From Paludisphaera borealis (GTDB lineage Bacteria > Planctomycetota > Planctomycetia > Isosphaerales > Isosphaeraceae): DNA of 64,000 bases. The DNA lies in the NCBI RefSeq assembly GCF_001956985.1, contig NZ_CP019083.1:47834-111833 (forward strand), given 5' to 3'. Position numbers and translations under genes: made by a program. Positions within the stretch are counted from its first letter, which is position 1. Every line of letters begins with the position of its first letter. Below are positions 8,376-17,636 of this stretch, piece by piece. Under the pieces are notes generated by a model. The model saw nothing but the letters and a program-made list of their open reading frames with translations. It searched no databases and was not told the DNA's origin.

Positions 8376-10490
8376 CTAGGAACGAGGCGTGATCTTCAGG
8401 CCGGTGATGGTGAGGTCGAGCGGTTTGCCTTTCGACTCCGGACCGAACGTGACGACGACCTCCTTGATCTGCGACAGCCCGGGCGTCGCCGGCAGGACGA
8501 TCTGGACTTCGCCGTCGCCTTCGCTCGCGGCAAGGGTCGTGTAAATCTCGGTGGGGATCAGGCCCGCGCGGGGCGGCTCGCTCGGCATGGGCTTGAGCGC
8601 GACGACCACGGGGATCGACTTCGCCCCGCCGCGGTAGCGAAGGGCGAGAGTTCCTCCCGACAGGTTCACCCCCTTAGGCTCGGTCGCGACGAATGCGATT
8701 CCCAGGTTCGCCATGCTCGGGCTGGCGACGTGGAAGCCCGACTCGTCGCGCCGGGTCTGGACCGGGTTCGGCTTGTCGTCCCAGGCGAAGACCGTCGCGC
8801 GGTCGGAGAACATGTCGACCTCGAAACCAGGCTGGAAGACGGCTTCGAGCTGCGCGCCAATAGCTTTGGAATCTAGATACGTCTTCATGTGATCCGACGC
8901 GGTCCCGAGCAGGCCGAGGATCAGCGAAAACGTATGGGCCGACGTCTGGAACAAGATGACTTCTTGCCGGGTCGTGTTGAAGCCTTCCCAGGGACCGTGG
9001 TCGGTGAGCAGGCGGGAGATCGCCGGCCAGTTCGCCGCGAGAAAGTCTTCAACCTTGGTGGGCGCGACTGAGTAGGCCGCGCCTAGGGTGTAGAGCGAGG
9101 GGGCGTCGGTGATCCGGGGGTTGGGCGAGACGGTGACGTCGGGGACGCCGATGCTCCCCGTGTACTGATCGCCCTGGCCGCTGTATGACTCGGATAGAAA
9201 GCCGGGCAACTTGTAGCGTGTCGAGTAGTCGATCTCGACGTCGACGAAGTCTTCCAGCAGCTTCCGCCAGCTCGGGCGGCTCATCTCGGTCAGCGCGAGT
9301 TCGAAGCCCAGGGCCTGGAAGGCCGAACCTTCCCACGGGGCCAGGACGTGCAGCACGCGGCCGTCGCTCGTCTTGTACGGCTTGATCTTGAACCCCAGGT
9401 TCTTGACGGCGTCGATCGGCAGGCCGAATCGGAGGGCGACGAATGTGGCCGGGCCGCGAAACTCGTTGACGAGGTAGTCGACGTGCCCCGTCACCCACTT
9501 GCCTTGAAGGTCGGTCCAGCCGAAGAGGCGGCCCTTGGTGGCGTCGCGGCCGAAGTAGAACTGGCCGGCGGCTGGGTCGTACAGCTTGGCGTAGCCGTCG
9601 CGCTGGGCGTCGAGGAAGCACTCCAGCTTCCGCCGCAGCTCGACCGCTTCGGGGTTGTCCTTGACCGCCGGCCGAAGCAACGCGCCGATCGACCGGGCGA
9701 CGGACGACGAGAGGTTGGCGTTGTCGACGAAGACCACCATCACGACCCGCTGGTCGAGGAGGTCCATGATCTTCTGCTTCGAGTCGTTGTCTCGGTACGG
9801 AGTCAGCTCGCCGTCGAAGTGGTCCCAGCCGAACTTGGTCGACCGTTGCACGGCGGCCTCGCCGTCGTCGCCGTGCCGGGGGACGATCCAGCCTTTCGCC
9901 GCGAGTGCCTTCCAGAGCGCATCGCCCTTCTCGGCTCCGAACGTGGCGACGACCTTCGCCTTCTCGACGTCGGACGTCAGCGGGCCGAGCCGTTTGCCGG
10001 TGGCGAGGTCGAGGAAGTTGCCGAGCAGACCGTCGCTGCTCAGCCGCGGGTCGACCTGATCCTGGAGCAGGCTTTTCGTCTGATGAGACAACCTTGTGAG
10101 GGCCTCCTCACGCGAGAGGTACGGGTTGTCGCACACGCCGGCCGCGATGTTCGCGAGGATCTCCATCCCCTGCCCGATCGCCGTCAACTGCGTGAACGAG
10201 CGGAGGTAGATCCCCCGGGCCGGCTCCTGGTTCCAGCCTTCGAACGGATAACCCGACTCCGAGTCCATGATCCGGTTCTCGGGACCGAGGTAGTTCATCG
10301 CGTTGGCCAGGAGGGCCGAGGCGTGCTTGTGATCGGCGGGGATCGTCGGGAACCGGAACCCGGCCTCCTCGACCGGCGACGGTTCCCCTCCGGCTGCGGT
10401 GAATGTCGAGAGCACGGCGAGCGAAATCCCTCCCAGAACGAGCCGCGCGCGGCGGCCGGCGGCTCTCATCCAGCTCGGATCGTTTCTCAT
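8376..10490 (-). CDS. Secreted glycoamylase-like (alpha/alpha)6 glycan-active protein
   Basis: A 704-residue protein with an N-terminal signal (AGRRARLVLGGISLAVLSTF). The middle resembles the glycoamylase domain that lies between the glycosyltransferase and GH94 parts of cyclic beta-1,2-glucan synthases and in GH144-type beta-1,2-glucanases: TQLTAIGQGMEILANIAAG, SREEALTRLSHQTKSLL, VVMVVFVDNANLSSSVARSI and HVLAPWEGSAFQALGFEL. The C-terminal 150 residues look like a beta-sandwich carbohydrate-binding domain. Its ATG overlaps the GH94 gene's stop by four bases, so the two are translationally coupled. The family call rests on pattern similarity and neighbours, so it is moderate. Confidence 0.6.
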   Translation of the reverse strand: MRNDPSWMRAAGRRARLVLGGISLAVLSTFTAAGGEPSPVEEAGFRFPTIPADHKHASALLANAMNYLGPENRIMDSESGYPFEGWNQEPARGIYLRSFTQLTAIGQGMEILANIAAGVCDNPYLSREEALTRLSHQTKSLLQDQVDPRLSSDGLLGNFLDLATGKRLGPLTSDVEKAKVVATFGAEKGDALWKALAAKGWIVPRHGDDGEAAVQRSTKFGWDHFDGELTPYRDNDSKQKIMDLLDQRVVMVVFVDNANLSSSVARSIGALLRPAVKDNPEAVELRRKLECFLDAQRDGYAKLYDPAAGQFYFGRDATKGRLFGWTDLQGKWVTGHVDYLVNEFRGPATFVALRFGLPIDAVKNLGFKIKPYKTSDGRVLHVLAPWEGSAFQALGFELALTEMSRPSWRKLLEDFVDVEIDYSTRYKLPGFLSESYSGQGDQYTGSIGVPDVTVSPNPRITDAPSLYTLGAAYSVAPTKVEDFLAANWPAISRLLTDHGPWEGFNTTRQEVILFQTSAHTFSLILGLLGTASDHMKTYLDSKAIGAQLEAVFQPGFEVDMFSDRATVFAWDDKPNPVQTRRDESGFHVASPSMANLGIAFVATEPKGVNLSGGTLALRYRGGAKSIPVVVALKPMPSEPPRAGLIPTEIYTTLAASEGDGEVQIVLPATPGLSQIKEVVVTFGPESKGKPLDLTITGLKITPRS

Positions 10491-13400
10491 GATCGCGTCC
10501 TCGCCTCAGAGGGGGTCGTGTCGCGGGCCTCTCCGGCCGCGGGGTCGCCGAGAAACGGACTTCGGGCCAAGTCGCGCACCACCTGGACCGCGCCCAGGTC
10601 GGCCGGGGCATCGGGCTCGGACGGGTCGACGATCGCGCCGGACGACAGCCGCAGGCCGAGCACTCCTTCGAGGGCTTGACGAAGCATCCAGCCCGCTGCG
10701 CCGGTGTACCCGTTCCAGATCATACGCCCCGGGTCGAACGTCGTCACCATGGCGGCCGCCTGCTGGTTGGGTTGACCGCCGAAGACTTCGATCTCGCCCG
10801 TCGTCGCATGCGAGAGGGACGCGATCTTGCGCCACAGGCGGTATGCGGTCTCGACGTACGCGCTCGCCTGCTCGGCGTCGCCCTGACGCCGGCGCTGCTC
10901 GGCCAGAATCCGGGCGGCGCCGACCAGCCATTGCACGCCGTGGCAGTACATGCCGTTCTCGCGCACTCCTTCAGGATACCAACTGCTGCGGCCGAGGTAC
11001 GGCTTGGTGTCCTCGCGAAGCGGCGGCCAGCCGAGCAAGATCGTGTTCTCCCGCTCCAAAATCTTGAGCGCCGTCTCGAAGACGATCCGGCCGCGATCGG
11101 GATTCACGCCCGACATCACGGCCCAGGCGGCAGTCAACGCATCGATCTCCCAGACGCCGCTCCCCTTGACGCCGATCTCGGTTCCGTCGTCGTGGATCGC
11201 GCAGAGGTAGCGGTCGCCGCGCCACGTCCGCTCGATCGCCTCGTTGAGCGCCCGCCGCCGCCCTTCGTAATAGTCGCGCCGGGCGGCTCTCTCCTTTTTC
11301 TCGACCACGGCCGTGATGCGGCCGAGGATGTAGGAGAGGAAGAAGCCGAGCCAGACGCTTTCGCCTCGCCCTTCGCTGCCGATCTCGTCGAGGCCGTCGT
11401 TCCAGTCGCCGGTGCCGATCAGCGGGAGCTGATGCGCGCCCATGCGACGGTCGAGAACCAGGTCGATCGCCCTGAGGCAATGTCGATAGACCGTATCGTC
11501 GCGGGTCGACCGGATCGGGTCGAAGCCCATGCCCTGCTTGCCGGCGGGCAACGGCTCGAACGGCTGCTCCGACTCCAGGTAGTACGTCCGCTCGTCCAGG
11601 ATCGATTCATCGCCCGTCGTCCCGAGATACTCGACGACGGCCCAGCACAGCCACAACAGGTTATCGGATGCGTGGCTCCGGCCGACGAATCCCGTGCGGC
11701 CGTCCTGGAGCCGGTGGAACCAGTGGACGACGTCCCCTTCGAGGAACTGCTGCGACGCGTGCAGCAAAATCTGCCGGCGCGCGATCGCGGGGTCGACCCA
11801 GATCAGGTTGACTGAATCCTGAAGCTGATCGCGGAAGCCGTACGCGCCGCTCGCCTGATAGAAGCCCCGACGCGCCCAGATCCGCACCGCGAGCGCCTGG
11901 TATTTCAGCCAGTCGAGGTAGCCGTCGAACTCGGGGGCGGCGGTCTCGACCTGGACCGTCGACGACAGGCCGAGCCACCAGCGCCGGGTTTCGGCGAGCG
12001 CGTCTTCGGCGTCCTTCACGTCTTGATACTTGCGCACGACGGCTTCCGCCGCGCGGCGGTCGTCGGCCTGTCCCAGAATCACCACGACGGTCCGATCGGA
12101 CTGCGCGGGGATTTCGAGGCTGGTTACGAAAGCGGCGACCGGTCGATCGTCGAGGGGCTCCCGCGCGTCGGCCTCGGCGTGCTCGACGAAGTGGGGACGG
12201 CCGATGTTCCTCCCCGCGCCGATGAACCGACCGCGAACCGTCTCGATCCGCTCGGCGTTCTCGGACATCGCGACGAACGCCGGCCCCGTCCGGAACGTGT
12301 TGCGCGGGTTCTCGAAGAACACGGCGTTCAGCCGCTCGTCGACGTCGATGCTCAAGCGGCCCGCGTATTCCGGCTGGCCGGCGAGGACCATCTGGAAATA
12401 CGGCGCGACGCGAAGCCTCCGAGGCGTCCGACCGTGGTTCTTGATCGTCAGCAGGTAAACGCCCGTGGGATTGTCGACCGGCGCGAAGACCGTCAGCTCG
12501 GTTTCAAGGTTCCCCCGATTCATCCGAAACACGGCCGTTCCGTCGACGCCGAACTCGGCCTCGTGGCGCGCTTCGGGATCGTTGACGGGGTGATACGTGG
12601 GCGAGAACCACGCGCCCGTCTCCGCATCGAACAGGTAGATCGCCTCCGAAGGAACCTCGCGGGTGACGATGTCCGACCAGTCGGGCGTCAAGCGGTTCTG
12701 CTGAGCGTTAACGCTCGCCGACGTGTGCAAGCCGCGATTCGTGACCACGACCACGTGCCCCAGTCGGTTCGACATCGTGTGGTCGAAGGGACGAGGGGTC
12801 AAGGGCGTGCGCACCAGCAGCTTCGTCCCATCGTCCGAGAACTCGGCGTACGGTTGAGGCGTCCCCGGCGGGATCTCGCCGTGGCCGATGCGGTGGGTTT
12901 CCTTGCGGGTTCGATGTTCCGAGACCGCCCGCGCGCCGGGGGTCTCGAGATGTCGCGCGATCAGGTCGACGGCCTCCTTCTTGTCGTCCGCGAGCCCGAT
13001 CAAGAACCGCGCCTTGGACGACCCGCGAGCGGGGAGCGTCAAGCCCGTGAGCAGGCTGCCGATCGGGTCGAGCGTCGGGTGGGCCGCCGTGTCGCGAGGC
13101 TCGGTGAACGCGAGCGTTTGGAGTACGCGGGGCGAGCTCAGGCTCCGGGCCCGGCCGATGAAGTCGATCCGCGACGACAGGAAGCCTTCCGGCTGCAGAT
13201 CGGCGGCCAGCAGGCCCATCGCCTTCGCGTGCTTGTCCCAGGCGAGCACCGCGCGGAGGCCGCCGACGTACTCGATTTCGGCGAACAGCCGGTTGTACTG
13301 CGTGTGGCCGCGATCGGCCTCGGGACGATTGAGAACCCATTCGAGGTAGGGGACGACCTTGACGCTTCTCGGCCTGTCAGAAAGGTTCTCCAGCGTGATC

Positions 13401-16400
13401 GTCCACAACTCCACCGGATCATTCGCGGCGGGCAAGGCGACCTCGACCACGGCCCGGACGTCGCCCCGCGAACTCGGCCGCGTCAGAGAATCGCCGCGCC
13501 GGACCCACGGGGCCGGATCGTCGAAGACTCCGGGCAAGTTCCCGATCAACGGCCAGGCTCGCGAGGGCTCGTCACCTTCCACTTCCGAATCGACGATCAC
13601 GAAGATCGCCCGACCGGCGGGATCAATCAGATCGTACGAGCGCCGGCTCACGTCCTGATCGCGGGATGGAATCCGGCCGATGACCGCGCCGTCGTTCCGG
13701 ATCATCAATTCGTAAGTTTGGTTCCGCAGCGCGAGCGCGGCCGGCTCGGGGATCTTGACGAACTTGCCGAGCAGGCGGACCGCCGTACAAACGGCCGCGC
13801 AGGCGGCGGCCGCGGCGACGGCGAGAAGCGCTTGTTCGCCGACCGGCAGCGCGAGCGCCCATTCCAGGACGCCCGGCCCGCTCCGACCGCGCAGGGCTTC
13901 GGCCGCGCTCCAGGCGTGGTCCCAATCGGCGCCGCGCGGGATGTAGAACGGTAGCAAGAGCGGTCCCCACGTGGTGAACCGCTTGACGGCTTCAGGGATG
14001 CTTCGGGCCGTGGCCGCCGGCGCGAGATACCGCGACAGGCGACGTTCGAAGGCGTCGACGCCAAGGAAGCTCAGGTTCACGAGCGTCGCCACCCGGAGGC
14101 CCATGTGGTCCATCCAGATCAGGATGCGGACGGCGTCGTAAGCCAGCAGATAGATGAAGACTTGAAGACTCCACGCGCGGAATGCATCGGGGGTCGACGT
14201 CGCGTCCTTGAAGACGGCCAGAACCGTCCGGACCGCGCCGTCCTGGTTGTACCACGTCGGCTCCCCCATCGGCCGGAGGAACGAGTTGATGATCGGCGAC
14301 ATCCACAAACCCCACCGCATCACCTGAATCATGTTCTCCGTGAGCTGGATCATTCCGGCTTTGGTGAACATCAGCCGCACGGGGGCGGACTGGCTCTCGA
14401 AGCAAGCGGTCATGAACGTTCGGTTAAGGGCGAACAGCCAGGCGGCCGTCGACCAACTGATCGCCCCCGCGAGCGCCTCGGCGAACAGCAGATCGACGCC
14501 GCCCGACACGGTCCCCAGGTTCAGGAAGCCCCACTTGCTGACCAGCGGATAAATCCCGAACGCCTCCGGCGGCCTCCCCGCCGACACGTAGCGCTGGAAC
14601 TTGGCGACCACCACCGCGAGCTGGGCCGAGTCGAGATAGAAGCCGATCGCCGCGCCGATGAGTCCGCCGAGCACCGCGTGGACGGCATAATACCGGACCG
14701 CCTGCAACCGTCCGCGATCGCGGATCGTCGCGAAGGCGTCGCGCGTGAGGTCGATTCCCGCATAAGCCGCCGCGCCCACGAGGAATCCGAAGCCCATGCG
14801 CGCCGACAGCTCGCGCGCCGGCAAGCCGGCCGTCAGCCCCCAGCTCAGCCCGAGGCCGGCGACGGCGCCCCGGAGGACGAGCGTCGGCTTTCGGTAGCTT
14901 CGCGCGACCCGCTCGATGAACGGCGGACTGCCGTCGAACGATTCGAAGATCGCCTTGAGCAACGGGAACGCGAGGCCGCCGAAGATCATCGTGGCCAGCA
15001 ACGGATGCTCGAGAGCCACGCGGCGGATTGTGGCGTTCTCGTGAAGAGCGCCCAGGGTGTAGAGAATCCCCATGAACGTCCCGCTGTAGATCATCCCCTT
15101 CTTGAGGCCCTGCAACGGATGCGCCAGGATCGACTCGCGCGAAGGCGCCAGCCCGCGCACGGCGTCCATCGCCAGCCCCGTGAACAGGTAGGCTTCAGCC
15201 CATAATCCGGCCTGGGAGAAGATCGTCGCGAGCAAGGCGACGGGGAGACGCTGGAGAATCGACCACGAGGCCACCGACGGCCCGGCGCCGAGGCCCGCGA
15301 TCCACGGCGCCGCCACCGCCGCGACGGCGACGGCCAGCATCGTCAGGTGGGCCCGCCACGACCGCCACGGCCCGCCACGGACGACCCAGGAGAGCAGGTT
15401 GGACACGGCCGCATTAAAGAGGAAGACGACCAGGACCCGGGCCACGAAGGCCGAGGCCCACGTATTGGCTGTAAGCAGGCCCCCCAGCGACCGCAATAGC
15501 CCGTCGGGTTCCAGCAGCGTCAGGCCCCCCAGCACGTAGGGGGCGGAGACGATCAAGACCGCGCCGGCGGCCCCCAGACTTCGGCCCGTCGACGACAGCC
15601 GGGAGACGTCGGCGAGGAAGTAGATCAGCAAGGCGACGGCCGCCGCGGTCTGGCTGATCAGTAGCGTCTGCGACCACTGCGCCGGCGCTTGCAAGAGAGT
15701 CATCGAACTCGACGAGACCGCGAGCAGGCCGCCGGCGAGGGCGTGTTGGAAGGCCTCTCGGGGCGTCGGAAGTTTTCCCGTGAGTCCGAGTTTCCACCAG
15801 CCGCCGACGATCGCGCCGGCGACCGCCAGGCCCAGCACGCTCCAGCCGGCTTCGAGCGCATCGCGAGCCCCCTGCCGATACGTCGCGACGACCAGGAACG
15901 CGATGAACGCCCATCCCACGCCGCGAATCAGGTCGCCGCCGAGCCCCCGGGGCGCGGTGGATTGCTCGCCACCGCCCGCTCGTCCCACGACGGCCCCCGC
16001 CAGGGCGACGACCGCTCCCACGAACAGGCCGACAATCGCGACGCCCGCCAGCCGCGCCCAGAAGGAGAGGCTCAGCCCGCGCGCGAACGAAAGCTCCTCG
16101 AAGCGGGCGTCGATCCGCAATGACCCGGTGGCCGTCGCGCCGGCCAGGGGACGGACGACGAAGACGACCTCGTCGAGTTCGCCGACCGCCCCCCAGTCGA
16201 GCAGTCGTTCGACCGTCGTCCAACGAGGTGGAATCTCAAGGCCGATCCGCTGGGCGCCGGTCTTCCCCTTGATCTCGACCCAGACCTCGACCTGGCCGAC
16301 CCGCGCGGGGTCGTCCGGCCCGATCCCCAGGCTGACAAGCGTCGGACGGCCCGGTTCCGGTTTTTCTCGGAAGGCTTTCGCAAAGAGCCCTACAGTTGAA

Positions 16401-16654
16401 CCCGCCGGTATCGTATACTTGAGCCTCAGCACGTCGCCGCCGACGGCCGGCTCGAAGCTCCGAGCCAACTCCGCCTCCGCGGGACCGACGTTGAACGTAC
16501 CCTGCTCACCAGCCTCCGTGAGGGATACCGATCCGGTTCTCGCGGCCGCCGCGAAGCAATCGGATACGCATGTGTTTATGATTAAAACCAGTGTCAGCGA
16601 CTTGGCGACGTCGTGGAATCCGGAACGTAACCTCCCCCTGCGATTCACGAGCAT
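10487..16654 (-). CDS. Polytopic membrane protein fused to a GH94 glycoside phosphorylase
   Basis: About 2,055 residues. Residues 1-30 are a signal or anchor, 40-180 a beta-rich extracellular domain, and about 195-975 a long polytopic region with many transmembrane helices. After that come two GH94-type N-terminal beta-sandwiches (the second near residues 1270-1530, with SVNAQQNRLTPDWSD). The catalytic (alpha/alpha)6 barrel ends the protein; TGDWNDGLDEIG at about residue 1750 (complement of 11394-11412) holds the catalytic Asp of cellobiose and beta-1,2-glucan phosphorylases. No QxxRW or other processive glycosyltransferase signature is visible. The ATG at 16654 is preferred over 16756 because GGGAGG lies close upstream. 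It heads the operon and its stop overlaps the next gene by four bases. Confidence 0.8.
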   Translation of the reverse strand: MLVNRRGRLRSGFHDVAKSLTLVLIINTCVSDCFAAAARTGSVSLTEAGEQGTFNVGPAEAELARSFEPAVGGDVLRLKYTIPAGSTVGLFAKAFREKPEPGRPTLVSLGIGPDDPARVGQVEVWVEIKGKTGAQRIGLEIPPRWTTVERLLDWGAVGELDEVVFVVRPLAGATATGSLRIDARFEELSFARGLSLSFWARLAGVAIVGLFVGAVVALAGAVVGRAGGGEQSTAPRGLGGDLIRGVGWAFIAFLVVATYRQGARDALEAGWSVLGLAVAGAIVGGWWKLGLTGKLPTPREAFQHALAGGLLAVSSSSMTLLQAPAQWSQTLLISQTAAAVALLIYFLADVSRLSSTGRSLGAAGAVLIVSAPYVLGGLTLLEPDGLLRSLGGLLTANTWASAFVARVLVVFLFNAAVSNLLSWVVRGGPWRSWRAHLTMLAVAVAAVAAPWIAGLGAGPSVASWSILQRLPVALLATIFSQAGLWAEAYLFTGLAMDAVRGLAPSRESILAHPLQGLKKGMIYSGTFMGILYTLGALHENATIRRVALEHPLLATMIFGGLAFPLLKAIFESFDGSPPFIERVARSYRKPTLVLRGAVAGLGLSWGLTAGLPARELSARMGFGFLVGAAAYAGIDLTRDAFATIRDRGRLQAVRYYAVHAVLGGLIGAAIGFYLDSAQLAVVVAKFQRYVSAGRPPEAFGIYPLVSKWGFLNLGTVSGGVDLLFAEALAGAISWSTAAWLFALNRTFMTACFESQSAPVRLMFTKAGMIQLTENMIQVMRWGLWMSPIINSFLRPMGEPTWYNQDGAVRTVLAVFKDATSTPDAFRAWSLQVFIYLLAYDAVRILIWMDHMGLRVATLVNLSFLGVDAFERRLSRYLAPAATARSIPEAVKRFTTWGPLLLPFYIPRGADWDHAWSAAEALRGRSGPGVLEWALALPVGEQALLAVAAAAACAAVCTAVRLLGKFVKIPEPAALALRNQTYELMIRNDGAVIGRIPSRDQDVSRRSYDLIDPAGRAIFVIVDSEVEGDEPSRAWPLIGNLPGVFDDPAPWVRRGDSLTRPSSRGDVRAVVEVALPAANDPVELWTITLENLSDRPRSVKVVPYLEWVLNRPEADRGHTQYNRLFAEIEYVGGLRAVLAWDKHAKAMGLLAADLQPEGFLSSRIDFIGRARSLSSPRVLQTLAFTEPRDTAAHPTLDPIGSLLTGLTLPARGSSKARFLIGLADDKKEAVDLIARHLETPGARAVSEHRTRKETHRIGHGEIPPGTPQPYAEFSDDGTKLLVRTPLTPRPFDHTMSNRLGHVVVVTNRGLHTSASVNAQQNRLTPDWSDIVTREVPSEAIYLFDAETGAWFSPTYHPVNDPEARHEAEFGVDGTAVFRMNRGNLETELTVFAPVDNPTGVYLLTIKNHGRTPRRLRVAPYFQMVLAGQPEYAGRLSIDVDERLNAVFFENPRNTFRTGPAFVAMSENAERIETVRGRFIGAGRNIGRPHFVEHAEADAREPLDDRPVAAFVTSLEIPAQSDRTVVVILGQADDRRAAEAVVRKYQDVKDAEDALAETRRWWLGLSSTVQVETAAPEFDGYLDWLKYQALAVRIWARRGFYQASGAYGFRDQLQDSVNLIWVDPAIARRQILLHASQQFLEGDVVHWFHRLQDGRTGFVGRSHASDNLLWLCWAVVEYLGTTGDESILDERTYYLESEQPFEPLPAGKQGMGFDPIRSTRDDTVYRHCLRAIDLVLDRRMGAHQLPLIGTGDWNDGLDEIGSEGRGESVWLGFFLSYILGRITAVVEKKERAARRDYYEGRRRALNEAIERTWRGDRYLCAIHDDGTEIGVKGSGVWEIDALTAAWAVMSGVNPDRGRIVFETALKILERENTILLGWPPLREDTKPYLGRSSWYPEGVRENGMYCHGVQWLVGAARILAEQRRRQGDAEQASAYVETAYRLWRKIASLSHATTGEIEVFGGQPNQQAAAMVTTFDPGRMIWNGYTGAAGWMLRQALEGVLGLRLSSGAIVDPSEPDAPADLGAVQVVRDLARSPFLGDPAAGEARDTTPSEARTRS

Positions 16655-16976
16655 TCCCCGCCTCCCTGCCAGCGCGAACCCGCGGCGGCCCGCATTCAAG
16701 GCGATTTTGATGCGACTCTGAGTTTCGAAGCGTACCGCGGGGCCTCGGCCCGGCACAAGCCGCGACGTTCCACGACGCCCTCATGGCGGCGTTTTCGGAG
16801 TCCGGCTGTTGCGTTGAGCCGTGCTCCGGTCCCTTTTGCGAGGGTGCATTTCCGTCGCGGTTTCGACCGGCGGAAGGGCGTCGTCGCCGTCGGGACGAAT
16901 GGTGCGCCCCATAAATTCGTGATATAGTCTTGTCTCTCAAGTCGATTCCCCTAGCCATCAGAGGACGAAACAAGCG
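16655..16976. promoter_or_regulatory. Divergent promoter region between GH94 operon and actA
   Basis: 322 bases separate the minus-strand GH94 start from the plus-strand actA start, so two promoters are expected. Near actA, TATAGT at 16923-16928 fits a -10 box, but no convincing -35 box lies 17 bases upstream, so the promoter is only suggested. AGAGGA precedes the actA ATG. The first 100 bases also encode an alternative N-terminal extension of the GH94 protein. Confidence 0.35.
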
Positions 16977-17636
16977 ATGCCCCAGGTCTTCCACCCGAGT
17001 GCCAACACGCTCTCGCGCGTGGTCTTGTTCAGCCTTGTGGTCGGGCCGGCGGCTCTGCTGGGGCTGGTCTACCTCTTGGTTCGCTCCCCCTACCAGACGC
17101 AGGTTCGCGTGGTCCGCGAACAGCCGGTGCAGTTCTCGCACGAGCACCACGTCAATGGTCTGGGGATCGACTGCCGCTTCTGCCATACGTCCGTGGAAAC
17201 CGCCGCGTCGGCCGGCATGCCCGCGACTCACACGTGCATGACGTGTCATTCGCAGATCTGGTCTGACAGCCCGTTGCTCGAGCCCGTCCGGGCCAGCATG
17301 AAGAACCAAGAGCCCCTGGCCTGGGCTCGAATCCACGACCTGCCCGACTTCGTGTATTTCCATCACGGAATCCACGTTCAGAAGGGGGTCGGCTGCGTCG
17401 AGTGCCACGGCCGCATCGACAAGATGCCGCTGGCCTGGAGAGAGAAGCCCTTGACCATGGAATGGTGCCTCGAGTGCCACCGCAATCCCGAGCCTCGACT
17501 GCGTCCCAAGGACGACGTCTTCGCGATGGATTGGGAGCCCCCCGCGGACAGCGGGCTCGCGCTGGGTCGCGAGCTCCTTCAGAAGAATCATGTGGAGGTC
17601 GGCCAGTTGACGAACTGCTCGATTTGTCATCGATGA
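16977..17636 (+). CDS. actA: Alternative complex III subunit ActA, pentaheme cytochrome c
   Basis: A 219-residue protein with one N-terminal helix (LSRVVLFSLVVGPAALLGL) anchoring it to the outer face of the inner membrane, followed by five CxxCH heme sites: CRFCH, CMTCH, CVECH, CLECH and CSICH. Five hemes and this length match ActA, the electron-transfer subunit of alternative complex III (ACIII), which oxidises quinol and reduces cytochrome c. It is the first gene of a contiguous respiratory operon. Its TGA overlaps the actB ATG (ATGA). Confidence 0.93.
   Translation: MPQVFHPSANTLSRVVLFSLVVGPAALLGLVYLLVRSPYQTQVRVVREQPVQFSHEHHVNGLGIDCRFCHTSVETAASAGMPATHTCMTCHSQIWSDSPLLEPVRASMKNQEPLAWARIHDLPDFVYFHHGIHVQKGVGCVECHGRIDKMPLAWREKPLTMEWCLECHRNPEPRLRPKDDVFAMDWEPPADSGLALGRELLQKNHVEVGQLTNCSICHR

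Noticed and set aside
17402..17632. Extension of the ActB frame upstream of 17633
   Set aside because: It is antiparallel to nothing but overlaps the five-heme ActA coding sequence and lacks a ribosome-binding site; the ATGA overlap start fits the operon.
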